Assembly (NCBI GenBank): GCA_016187945.1
Contig: JACPIT010000005.1
Location: forward strand, 1,426,001 to 1,490,000
Length of the DNA stretch: 64,000 bases
Source: Opitutia bacterium
Lineage (GTDB): Bacteria > Verrucomicrobiota > Verrucomicrobiia > Opitutales > Opitutaceae
Direction: 5' to 3'
Part shown: positions 39,601 to 47,789 of the stretch, one piece after another
Numbering within the stretch: the stretch's first letter is position 1
Layout of the letters: each line of letters begins with the position of its first letter
The notes under the pieces: model-generated
Databases searched by the model: none
The model's input: only the letters and a program-made list of their open reading frames with translations
What the model was told of the DNA's origin: nothing
Position numbers and translations under genes: made by a program

Positions 39601-39818
39601 TCATCCGCCCCGCGATCGTCGGCGACCTCACGTGGGTGAAAGCCAGCTACGAATCCCCGCGCGGCCCGATCGCCGTCGCCTGGCAGCGCGATGGACGCGC
39701 CGTGACGCTCGACGTGACGATTCCCGCCAACACCACCGCGACCGTCCACGTGCCCGGCGAAACGTCGCCGCGCTCCGTCGGCTCGGGCGCGTATCGGTTC
39801 ACGGGCTCCGCGCCGTGA
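36651..39818 (+). CDS. GH78 alpha-L-rhamnosidase with an inserted F5/8-type-C (discoidin-like) domain
   Basis: N-terminal LRCDVAENPLGIDSAPPRLAWKL...; insert KKWLTVDLGASKPISAVRVYPVRQ...YVRLTTHQL; catalytic ITDCPHRERLGWLEQYHLNGPALRYEFD...; ATG overlaps the upstream stop. Confidence 0.93.
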   Translation: MTKLPRFHLSLGVWVLFSLLLARAAGAPLEAYDLRCDVAENPLGIDSAPPRLAWKLRATGNDERQTAWQVLVASSRELLAQDRGDVWDSGRQTGDAQLNVSYAGRALRSSEQVFWKVRAWNRDGVASAWSEPATWTMGVLKPDEWRARWITDAELLRWARPKIGFHSQPSPDDTSKKWLTVDLGASKPISAVRVYPVRQTIEEGQGMPLRFVLEASDTADFASATVIADHSQKPFGWASTTEKTTVPTFPVPGGAINARYVRLTTHQLRRDGDVSYFALSQIEIVADGKNVAPGSRVTASDSLEDDRWSLASVVDGLEVRGANPRENATLLARREFAVKPALRRALVHVSGLGHYELSVNGQRVGQDLFSPGWTTYEKVVLYDTHDVTALVRAGGNAIGVTLGGGMFNVRAGRYVKLETRFRPLTVIAQLRLEYADGSVEFLGTDEQWQVRPGPITFSNMYGGEDYDARLEPTGWDKPGFAAKDWSRAAIAPGPGGELRGASHAPPPIRAFDVLPPRATNALRPGVTVYDLGQNASLMPRLRVRGPAGTVVRIIPAELLDKDGAVDRRSCSRGTGEAWWQYTLAGRPEGEEWFSKFFYHGARYLQVELSAPAGADAAKLPVVDSLVGIVVHTASPPAGEFACSNDLFNRTRTLIRWAQRSNLMSVITDCPHRERLGWLEQYHLNGPALRYEFDLTRLYAKTFDDMEAAQTPTGLVPDIAPEYVVFSHAFRDSPEWGSAIILAAWQHYQFTGDERPLRLHYDAMCRYVAYLRGKSKGGLLSHGLGDWYDIGPKGPGRSQLTPIPLTATATFFEDLKTLAAIATLLGKPADAQQFAAEAAAVKTAFNREFFHADTGSYATGSQCGNAMPLVFDLVEPAARSRVVDALVRDVQTRGLTAGDVGYRYLLRALADGGRSDVVYALNNQSEKPGYGYQLAHGATSLTEAWNAGRGSSQNHFMLGQIMEWFYHDLAGIQPDPAGPGFQKIVIRPAIVGDLTWVKASYESPRGPIAVAWQRDGRAVTLDVTIPANTTATVHVPGETSPRSVGSGAYRFTGSAP

Positions 39819-39844
39819 GCAACAGAAGAAGAGTGCCGTTGATG

Positions 39845-39914
39845 GAGGTAGGGCGGGACCGCTGGGCCCGCCGCGAACGAGTTTTCGGCGCGACCAGCGG
39901 TCCCGCCCTACCTC
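39845..39914. repeat. Long REP-like inverted repeat (21-bp perfect arms, 28-nt spacer)
   Basis: GAGGTAGGGCGGGACCGCTGG (39845-39865) and CCAGCGGTCCCGCCCTACCTC (39894-39914). Confidence 0.8.
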
Positions 39915-39996
39915 AAACGCGGAGCGTTCATCCTTTCCGTAGTTCCGCGTCGAGCACGTTGAGGTCAACGCGCTCCATCTGACTCCGCACTTTCGC

Positions 39997-41178
39997 ATGT
40001 CTCCGAACCCTTTTCTCGGCGTTCTCTTCCACTGGCTCGGCGGCCTCGCGTCGGGCTCGTTCTACGTGCCCTACAAGGGCGTGAAGAAATGGTCGTGGGA
40101 AACCTACTGGCTCGTGGGCGGCGTGTTCTCGTGGATCGTCTGCCCGTGGGCGCTCGGCCTCGTGCTCACGCACGATCTGGTCGGCGTGCTGCGCCAGCAG
40201 AGCGCCGGCACGCTGGGCTGGACGTATTTCTTCGGCGCGCTGTGGGGGCTCGGCGGCCTGACGTTCGGGCTCACGATGCGCTACCTCGGCATGTCGCTGG
40301 GCATGGGCGTGGCGCTCGGGTATTGCGCGGCGTTCGGCACGCTGCTGCCGCCGATCTTCAAGAGCTTCGCGCCGACGATTCCCGTCGCGCAGACGATCGG
40401 TGAAATCGCGGCGACGACGCCCGGGCGCGTCACGCTCGCCGGCGTCGCCATCTGTCTGCTCGGCATCGGCGTCGCTGCGCTCGCGGGGCTGAACAAAGAG
40501 CGCGAGATGCCTGACGCGGAGAAGAAAAAGGCGATCGCGGAATTCGCGTTCACGAAGGGGATTCTCGTCGCGACCTTCTCCGGCGTGATGAGCGCGTGCT
40601 TCGCGTTCGCGCTCACCGCGGGCAACCCGATCGGCGAGGCCTCGCTCGCGGCGGGCACCGATCCGATTTGGACCGGACTGCCGAAACTCGTCGTCGTGCT
40701 CCTCGGCGGCTTCACGACCAACTTCATCGCCTGCGTCGCGCTGAACTGGCGCAACCGCACCGGCTATCAGTATTTCGCCGCGCAGGTCCGCCCCGAGCAC
40801 GCACAGCTCACGGTCGCCGGTGGCGAACACGGCGGCGGTCGCGCGGGCGCGGTCGGCGAAGTCGTCGCGGCGCGCGACCTGAAGGTGCCGGTGCTGTCGA
40901 ACTACCTCTTCTCCGCGCTCGCGGGCGCGACGTGGTATTTCCAATTTTTCTTCTACACAATGGGTGAAACGCAGATGGGCCGCTTCGGCTTCACGTCCTG
41001 GACGCTGCACATGGCGAGCATCATCATCTTCAGCACGCTCTGGGGCGTGTATTTCCGCGAGTGGCGCGGCAGCAGCCGACGCACGCACGCGCTCATCACC
41101 GCCGGGCTCGCTGTGCTCGTGCTCTCGACGCTCGTGATCGGCTACGGCACTTACCTCGGCTCGGGAGGCGCGCACTGA
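39997..41178 (+). CDS. rhaT: L-rhamnose/H+ symporter
   Basis: MSPNPFLGVLFHWLGGLASGSFYVPYKGVKKWSWETYWLVGGVFSWIVCPWALGLVLTHDLVGVL...; about 10 TM helices, RhaT-type. Confidence 0.92.
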   Translation: MSPNPFLGVLFHWLGGLASGSFYVPYKGVKKWSWETYWLVGGVFSWIVCPWALGLVLTHDLVGVLRQQSAGTLGWTYFFGALWGLGGLTFGLTMRYLGMSLGMGVALGYCAAFGTLLPPIFKSFAPTIPVAQTIGEIAATTPGRVTLAGVAICLLGIGVAALAGLNKEREMPDAEKKKAIAEFAFTKGILVATFSGVMSACFAFALTAGNPIGEASLAAGTDPIWTGLPKLVVVLLGGFTTNFIACVALNWRNRTGYQYFAAQVRPEHAQLTVAGGEHGGGRAGAVGEVVAARDLKVPVLSNYLFSALAGATWYFQFFFYTMGETQMGRFGFTSWTLHMASIIIFSTLWGVYFREWRGSSRRTHALITAGLAVLVLSTLVIGYGTYLGSGGAH

Positions 41179-44174
41179 TGAGCGGCCGTTTCCGGGTTCA
41201 ATTGCTCGCGATCGTGGCAGTGACGCTTGCGGCTCATATGTCCGCGGAACAGCCATCGCCACTCGCCGCGCTGCGTCGCGAGTTCGCCACGCCGCCCGCC
41301 GCGGCTCGTCCGGGTTGCTATTGGTGGTGGCTCGATGGGCTGGTGAACAAGGCCGCGATCACGCGCGACCTCGAAGAGTTCGCCGCGAAGGGCATCGGCG
41401 AAGTGCTGCTGGTGAATTCGGCCAATCTGCGCGCGACGCCGGGCTTCACCGGCGGCGTGAAATTCCTCTCGCCCGAGTGGCGCGAGTTGTATCGCCACGC
41501 GCTGCGGGAGGCCGACCGCCTCGGCATCGAAGTCGGCGTGAATCTCTGCGGCGGCTGGTGCATGGGCGGGCCGTGGATTCCGCCCGAGCACGCCGGCCGC
41601 TGGTTTCTCCAGTCGCGACTCACGGTCGAAGGGCCGCGGAAATTTTCCGAACCACTGCCGCTGCCGGGTCGTCGCGATGGCTACGACCACGTCTTCAATC
41701 CGCCCGGCTTCAAGGACTACATCGACCTGCCGCTCGAGAAACTCGATTACCGCGACACCGCGATCGTGGCGTTCCCCGCCCCCGCCGACGAAAAGGCCGC
41801 GAAGCTCAGCGGCCCGCGCGCCAAGCTGCTTCCTGCGAAAACCAATCGCCGCGACGCGACGAACTTCCCGCGCGCGCGCGACGTGATGGGCCCGACGCTC
41901 GAGCCGTGGCTCGACGCGCCGACCGATCGGCCGATTGCGCCGGAGAAAATCATCGATCTCACCGCGAAGCTCACGCGCGACGGCCGCCTCGAGTGGGATG
42001 TGCCGCCGGGCCGCTGGACGACCGTGCGCACCGGCCACCGCATGACCGGCTCGCGCGTGATGATCCCGCCGCCGGAGACCGACGGCCTCTCGATCGGCTG
42101 GCTGTCGTCCGAAGGCGTCGAGTTGCAGTTCAAACACCTCGGCGAACTGCTCCTCGCCGACGCCGCCGCGGCCGGCGTGAAGCTGAAATATTTTTGCGAC
42201 GACAGCTTCGAGGACGGTTTTCCGAATTGGACCGCGCAGATCGTCGAGCGCTTCCAGCACTACCGCGGCTACGACCCGACGCCGTATCTGCCGGTGCTCG
42301 CGGGCTACATCGTCGGCAGCGCGGAGCAGTCCGACCGCTTTCTCCACGACTATCGCAAGACCGTCGCCGACTGCATGGCCGACGGGCACTACCGGCGCTT
42401 CGCCGAGCTGTGCCACGAGCGCGGCCTGCTCGTGCAAAACGAAGCCGCCGGCCCGAGCCGCTCCGGCACGATGTGCATGGACGGCCTGAAAAATCTCGGC
42501 CGCAGCGACCTGCCACAGGGCGAATTCTGGCTCGGGCTCCGCCACGACGAGGAAGGCGGCCTCGATCCGAAACTCGGCTACGGCGTGACACGACTCGAGG
42601 ACGGACAGAACAAGGTGACGAAAATGGTCGCGTCCGCGGCGCACATCTACGGCCGCCCGCTCGCGTCGGCGGAGTCGTTCACGAGCAACCGCCACTGGCT
42701 CGATTCGCCCGCGACGCTGAAGTCGCCCGCGGACCGCGCGCTGTGCGAGGGCATCAACCGCTTCATGATCCATTGCTCGACGCTCGCGCGCGACGAGGAC
42801 GGCAAACCCGGCTACGAGTATTACGCCGGCACGCACTTCAACCCGAACGTCACGTGGTGGCCGCAAGTCGGACCGTTCCTCACTTACCTCGCGCGTTGCC
42901 AGCACCTGCTGCGGCAAGGTCTCTTCGTGGCCGACGTGCTTTACTACACCGGCGACGGCGCGCCGAACGTGGCCGTGCCGAAGCACGTCGATCCGTCGCT
43001 CGGCCGCGGCTTCGACTACGACGTGTGCAACGCCGAGGTGCTGCTCGAGTGCGTCTCCGTGCGCGACGGCCGCCTCGTGCTGCCCGACGGGATGAGTTAC
43101 CGCCTGCTCGTGTTGCCGAACGACGTGCGGATGCCGGTCGAGATCGCCCGAAAAATCCGCGACCTCGTCGCCGCCGGCGCGACGGTCGTCGGCCCGCGCC
43201 CCGAACGCGATCCGGGCCTGCGCAATTTTCCGGAGTGCGACCGCGAGGTGCGCCGCCCCGCCGCGGAGGTGTGGGGCGATTGCGACGGCCGCGCCGTGAA
43301 ACAGCACGCGTTCGGTCGCGGCCGCGTGTTCTGGGGCGAAACGCTCCGCGACATTCTGCACGCGGACGGCGTTGGACCGGACTTCGAGCACGCGCCCGTC
43401 GAGGGCGTGACGCTCGACTTCATCCATCGGCGCACCGCGGACGCGGAAATTTATTTCGTGGCGAATCTCCACCCGCGCGCCGTCGCGCTCGACTGCGCGT
43501 TTCGCGTCAGCGGCGCCGCGCCGGAAATTTGGGACGCGGTCACCGGCGAGACGCGCGCGGCGGCGAGTTTTCGCTCGACCGGGACGCGGACCATCGTGCC
43601 GCTGGAGTTCGCGCCGCATCAGTCGTTCTTCGTCGTGTTTCCGCGCGGCGCGGACCGTAGCGCCGGTCTCCGACCGGCGTCACGCCCGTCACAGACGGGC
43701 GCTGCTGAACTCGCCGGCCCGTGGACCGTGCGCTTCGACCCGCGCTGGGGCGGGCCGGCGGAGACGACGTTCGCCACGCTCGAGGATTGGACGGCGCGGC
43801 CGGAGTTCGGCATCCGTCACTACTCGGGCACGGCGACCTACGTGAAGCGCTTCGAGCGGCCGGCGGACGCGACTGGCCGGCTGTTCCTCGACCTCGGGTC
43901 GGTGAAAAACATCGCGCGCGTCCGTCTCAACGGTCGCGATCTCGGCATCGTGTGGACGGCACCGTGGCGCATCGAAATCACCGACGCGTTGCAGCCGGCG
44001 GGCAACGAGCTCGAGATCGACGTGACGAATCTCTGGCCGAATCGCCTGATTGGCGACGCGACACTGCCGCCAGAGCAACGACTGACGCGCACGAACATCG
44101 CGCTCGATCCGCAGGCCAAGCTGCTGCCGTCCGGCCTGCTCGGGCCGGTGCGGATTCTTCGTTCTTCTCCATGA
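41178..44174 (+). CDS. GH106-like alpha-L-rhamnosidase, secreted
   Basis: PGCYWWWLDGLVNKAAITRDLEEFAAKGIGEVLLVNS...GVNLCGGWCMGGPWIPPEHAG...; C-terminal galactose-binding-like domain WTVRFDPRWGGPAETTFATLEDW. Confidence 0.85.
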   Translation: MSGRFRVQLLAIVAVTLAAHMSAEQPSPLAALRREFATPPAAARPGCYWWWLDGLVNKAAITRDLEEFAAKGIGEVLLVNSANLRATPGFTGGVKFLSPEWRELYRHALREADRLGIEVGVNLCGGWCMGGPWIPPEHAGRWFLQSRLTVEGPRKFSEPLPLPGRRDGYDHVFNPPGFKDYIDLPLEKLDYRDTAIVAFPAPADEKAAKLSGPRAKLLPAKTNRRDATNFPRARDVMGPTLEPWLDAPTDRPIAPEKIIDLTAKLTRDGRLEWDVPPGRWTTVRTGHRMTGSRVMIPPPETDGLSIGWLSSEGVELQFKHLGELLLADAAAAGVKLKYFCDDSFEDGFPNWTAQIVERFQHYRGYDPTPYLPVLAGYIVGSAEQSDRFLHDYRKTVADCMADGHYRRFAELCHERGLLVQNEAAGPSRSGTMCMDGLKNLGRSDLPQGEFWLGLRHDEEGGLDPKLGYGVTRLEDGQNKVTKMVASAAHIYGRPLASAESFTSNRHWLDSPATLKSPADRALCEGINRFMIHCSTLARDEDGKPGYEYYAGTHFNPNVTWWPQVGPFLTYLARCQHLLRQGLFVADVLYYTGDGAPNVAVPKHVDPSLGRGFDYDVCNAEVLLECVSVRDGRLVLPDGMSYRLLVLPNDVRMPVEIARKIRDLVAAGATVVGPRPERDPGLRNFPECDREVRRPAAEVWGDCDGRAVKQHAFGRGRVFWGETLRDILHADGVGPDFEHAPVEGVTLDFIHRRTADAEIYFVANLHPRAVALDCAFRVSGAAPEIWDAVTGETRAAASFRSTGTRTIVPLEFAPHQSFFVVFPRGADRSAGLRPASRPSQTGAAELAGPWTVRFDPRWGGPAETTFATLEDWTARPEFGIRHYSGTATYVKRFERPADATGRLFLDLGSVKNIARVRLNGRDLGIVWTAPWRIEITDALQPAGNELEIDVTNLWPNRLIGDATLPPEQRLTRTNIALDPQAKLLPSGLLGPVRILRSSP
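43657..43701. repeat. REP-like double hairpin inside the GH106 coding sequence
   Basis: GTAG-CGCCGGTC-TCC-GACCGGCG (43657-43679) followed by CGCCCGTC-ACA-GACGGGCG (43683-43701). Confidence 0.75.
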
Positions 44175-45601
44175 ATCCCTCTCCGCTTCGCATCGGACTT
44201 TTCGGCATCGGCCTCGACGCCTACTGGCCGCAGTTCGCCGGTTTGAAGGAACGTCTCGAAGGTTACGTCGCCCAGGTCGCCGCGCGCCTCGCCCGGCCCG
44301 GCGTCGAGGTCGTCAACGTCGGCCTGGTCGACAATCCCGATCGCGCGCACGCCGCGGGTCGCGAGCTGCGACGCGCGGACGTCGACGTGATTTTCCTGCA
44401 CGTGACGACCTACGCGCTCTCGTCGACCGTGCTGCCGGTCGTGCTGCGCGCCAGGGTGCCGGTGATCGTCCTGAACCTCACGCCGTCGGCGGCGATAGAT
44501 TACGCGGCGTTCAACGCGCTCGGCGACCGCACGCGCATGACCGGCGAGTGGCTGGCGTATTGCGCAGCGTGCCCGGTGCCGGAGATCGCCAACGTCTTCC
44601 AGCGCGCGAGCGTGCGATTTCATCAAGTCACCGGCGTGCTCGATGAAGATCCGGCATGCTGGCGCGAGATCGACGCATGGGTCGAGGCCGCGCGCGTGGC
44701 CGCGGCGATGCAAGGCAACCGCCTCGGGCTGATGGGGCATTACTACAGCGGCATGCTCGACATCCAGTCGGACGTGACGCTCCAGTGCGCGACGTTCGGC
44801 ACGCACGTCGAGCATCTCGAAGTCGACGAGCTGTCGGCGCTGCGGCGCGACGTTTTGGCGGCCGACGTGCAGGCGCGCATGAGCGAGTTTCGAGAAAAAT
44901 TCGACGTGCAGGGCGACTGCGGCGCGGACGATTTGCTCGAAGCGGCGCGCACGTCGGTGGCGCTCGATCGCCTTGTGGCGCAGCATCGGCTCGGCTCGCT
45001 CGCTTACTACTACAAGGGCACCGGCGTCGCCGAAAACGAGACGACGGTCGCGTCGATCATCCTCGGTTGCTCGCTGCTCACGGCGCGCGGCGTGCCGGTC
45101 GCGGGCGAATACGAGGTGAAGAACGTTCAGGCGATGAAGATCATGGACCTGTTCGGCGCCGGCGGGTCGTTCACCGAATACTACGCGATGGATTTCAAGG
45201 ACGACGTCGTGCTGATGGGCCACGACGGTCCGGGGCACATCGCGATCGCCGAGGGCCGGACAAAAGTGCGACCGCTGAAGGTTTATCACGGCAAGGTCGG
45301 CCGCGGCGTCTCGGTCGAGATGGCGGTGAAACACGGCCCCGTCACGTTGCTTTCCGTGATCGAGCAGCCGGGCGGCAAACTTGCGCTCCTTTGCGCGGAG
45401 GCCGACTCGGTGCCCGGTCCGATTCTCGAAATCGGCAACACGAACAGCCGCTATCGTTTCGCGTGCGGCGCGCGGGAATTCGTCAATCGCTGGAACAGCC
45501 ACGGCCCCGCGCACCATTGCGCCGTCGGCGTCGGGCATATTTCGGCCAAAATCGAAAAACTCGGCGCGCTGCTCGGCTTGGAGACGATCCGCGTGACGTG
45601 A
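44171..45601 (+). CDS. L-arabinose/L-fucose isomerase-like protein
   Basis: 476 aa; LRIGLFGIGLDAYWPQFAGLKERL...VIFLHVTTYALSSTVLPV...GEYEVKNVQAMKIMDLFGAGGSFTEYYAMDFKDDVVLMGHDGPGH. Confidence 0.82.
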   Translation: MNPSPLRIGLFGIGLDAYWPQFAGLKERLEGYVAQVAARLARPGVEVVNVGLVDNPDRAHAAGRELRRADVDVIFLHVTTYALSSTVLPVVLRARVPVIVLNLTPSAAIDYAAFNALGDRTRMTGEWLAYCAACPVPEIANVFQRASVRFHQVTGVLDEDPACWREIDAWVEAARVAAAMQGNRLGLMGHYYSGMLDIQSDVTLQCATFGTHVEHLEVDELSALRRDVLAADVQARMSEFREKFDVQGDCGADDLLEAARTSVALDRLVAQHRLGSLAYYYKGTGVAENETTVASIILGCSLLTARGVPVAGEYEVKNVQAMKIMDLFGAGGSFTEYYAMDFKDDVVLMGHDGPGHIAIAEGRTKVRPLKVYHGKVGRGVSVEMAVKHGPVTLLSVIEQPGGKLALLCAEADSVPGPILEIGNTNSRYRFACGAREFVNRWNSHGPAHHCAVGVGHISAKIEKLGALLGLETIRVT

Positions 45602-45698
45602 TCCGCGTCGTCGCGAGGTGCGTTCCGCCGCCGGCGAGCACGATGTCGATGAAGACGATGCTCAGAAACGCGACGAGCGAGGCGGGAGCGGTGTGCAT
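45600..45698 (-). pseudogene. Possible truncated N-terminus of a TerC/YjbE-like membrane protein
   Basis: Reverse strand ATG 45698: MHTAPASLVAFLSIVFIDIVLAGGGTHLATTRIT...; first ~22 residues resemble TerC-family N-termini (..IDIVLAGDNA..), then similarity stops. Confidence 0.35.
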
Positions 45699-46930
45699 CA
45701 GGAATCGCCGGCCTCGACCACGATGCCATCGCGCTGGAGTTGCGCGTAGCGCGCGGCGTCGCAGCCGATCTCGCCAAGCAGTTCGCGGTTGTGCTCGCCG
45801 AGCCGCGGAGCGGGCGTGCGGATGCTGCCGGGTGTGCCGAGGAGCCGCGGCACGACGTGGTGCATCGGCAACCGATCCATCTCCGCGTCCGGGTAGTCGG
45901 CGACAATCTCGCGCTCGACGAAATGCGGGTCGTCGAGGATTTGCCGCACGTCGTAGATCGGACCGACGGTCACCTCGGCGCGTTCGAAGAACGCGACGTT
46001 CTCCGCCTGCGTGCGCTGCGCGATGAACGCGCCGACGATCGCGTCGAGCTCCGGTGCGTGGGCGACGCGGGCGGCGTTGGTGCGGAAACGCGGGTCGTCG
46101 ATCAACTCGGCGCGACCGATCGCGCGCAGGAGTCGCTCCGCCATCGCCTGCGTCGAGCCGGAGAGCGCGACGTAGGCGCCGTCGGCACACCGGTAGCAAT
46201 TACGCGGTGCGGAATTCGTCGAGCGGCTGCCGGTGCGCGGCTTCACTTGCCCGGTGAGACGGAAATTGGCGGCCTGCGGACTCAGGATCGCGAACAGCGG
46301 GTCGAGCAGCGGCAGGTCGATCACCTGGCCGCGGCCGCCGTTTTGTTCGACGTGCCGCAGTGCGATCATCACGGCCGAGGCGCCGTAGAGGCCAGCGACG
46401 CCGTCGGCGAGATACATCGGGGGCAACACTGGCTCGCGATCGGCAAAACCGTTGAACGAGGCGAAGCCCGACATGCCCTCGACGATCGTGCCGAAGCCGG
46501 GGCGCTGGCTGTAAGGGCCGTCCTGGCCCCAGCCGGAGATGCGGACGATCACGAGCCGCGGGTTCAGCCGCAGCAATTCGTCGGGCGCGAGTCCCATCTT
46601 TTCCAGCACGCCGGGGCGGAAGCTCTCGATGAGCAGCGTGGCGCTCGGCACGAGCTGGCGGACAATCTCCGCGGCCTCCGGGCGGCGCAAGTCGAGCGCG
46701 AGGCTCTTCTTGTTTCGCGCATAGATTTTCCAGTGCGTCGAGACTCCCTGCGTCTGCCAGGCGCGCAACGTGTCGCCCTCGGGCGGCTCGACCTTGATGA
46801 CCTCCGCGCCGAAATCGCCGAGGATCTGGGTGAGCACGTTGCCGGCGAAAAGGCGCGAGAGGTCGAGGACGCGCACGCCGTTCAAGGGACCGGGCGCCGC
46901 CGGCGTGTAGTCGCGTGGGTGGAGCGGCAT
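45698..46930 (-). CDS. CaiB/BaiF-type (family III) CoA-transferase
   Basis: GPLNGVRVLDLSRLFAGNVLTQILGDFGAEVIKVEPPEGDTLRAW...NKKSLALDLRRPEA. Confidence 0.93.
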   Translation of the reverse strand: MPLHPRDYTPAAPGPLNGVRVLDLSRLFAGNVLTQILGDFGAEVIKVEPPEGDTLRAWQTQGVSTHWKIYARNKKSLALDLRRPEAAEIVRQLVPSATLLIESFRPGVLEKMGLAPDELLRLNPRLVIVRISGWGQDGPYSQRPGFGTIVEGMSGFASFNGFADREPVLPPMYLADGVAGLYGASAVMIALRHVEQNGGRGQVIDLPLLDPLFAILSPQAANFRLTGQVKPRTGSRSTNSAPRNCYRCADGAYVALSGSTQAMAERLLRAIGRAELIDDPRFRTNAARVAHAPELDAIVGAFIAQRTQAENVAFFERAEVTVGPIYDVRQILDDPHFVEREIVADYPDAEMDRLPMHHVVPRLLGTPGSIRTPAPRLGEHNRELLGEIGCDAARYAQLQRDGIVVEAGDS

Positions 46931-46933
46931 GGC

Positions 46934-47785
46934 TTAGCGAGTGGCGGCGTTCGCGGCGGCGGCGAGGACCGCGTGCGCGCGACGGATGAACGGCGCGTCG
47001 ATCATCCGGCCATCGAGGGTGAAGGCGCCGGCGTGGACCTTCGCGGCTTCGACGACGCGGCGCGCGAAATCGATCTCCGCGGCGCTGGGCTGGAAAACCT
47101 CGTTGGCGATCGCGATCTGGCTGGGGTGAACGCAGGACTTGCCCAGAAAACCGAGATGCTTCGCGCCGGTCGCCTCGGCGCGGAAACCGTCGGCGTCCTT
47201 GATCGCGCCGTAGGCGGCGTCGTAGGCCCAGATGCCGGCCTCGCCGGCTGCGAGTCGCACGGCGAGTTGGAGCTGCTGGATGACGGCGGCGTTCGTGCGA
47301 TCGATGCCGAGCGGTTCGAGCAGGTCGGCGAAGGCGAGTTGGAGGCCCACGACGCGTGAGTCAGCCGCAGCGATCTCGGCCGCGCAACGCAGCGCGCGCG
47401 GCGTCTCGATGTTCGCCAGGATGGCGATGCGGCGATCGAGGCCGCGCGCCTGTTCGAGTTGCGCGAGCGCCGCGCTCGCAACGCGGATGTCGGCGGCCGA
47501 ATCGACTTTCGGCAGGTTCACGTAATCGAGACGCGCGTGCACGATCGCGGCGAGATCGGCGGCGAAGTGCGGCGTCGTGATCGCGTTCACGCGCGCGATC
47601 ATGATTTTCGTCGTGGCCGCAAACTCGGGCGAGGCGAGTGCTGCGGCGAGATTTCCTCTCGCCGCGTCCTTGTGTTCCTCGGCGACGGCGTCCTCGAGGT
47701 CGAACGAAAGGCTGTCAGCGGCGCTGGCGAGCGCCTTCGGGAAAAGCTCGGGACGCGAGGCGGGGACGAACAGCTTGCTGCGCAT
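46934..47785 (-). CDS. HpcH/HpaI aldolase family CoA ester lyase (CitE-like)
   Basis: MRSKLFVPASRPELFPKALASAADSLSFDLEDAVAEEHKDAAR...GKSCVHPSQIAIANEVFQPS. Confidence 0.92.
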   Translation of the reverse strand: MRSKLFVPASRPELFPKALASAADSLSFDLEDAVAEEHKDAARGNLAAALASPEFAATTKIMIARVNAITTPHFAADLAAIVHARLDYVNLPKVDSAADIRVASAALAQLEQARGLDRRIAILANIETPRALRCAAEIAAADSRVVGLQLAFADLLEPLGIDRTNAAVIQQLQLAVRLAAGEAGIWAYDAAYGAIKDADGFRAEATGAKHLGFLGKSCVHPSQIAIANEVFQPSAAEIDFARRVVEAAKVHAGAFTLDGRMIDAPFIRRAHAVLAAAANAATR

Positions 47786-47789
47786 GGGA

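Noticed and set aside
41151-43619. 822 aa minus ORF
   Set aside because: Shadow of the GH106-like gene.
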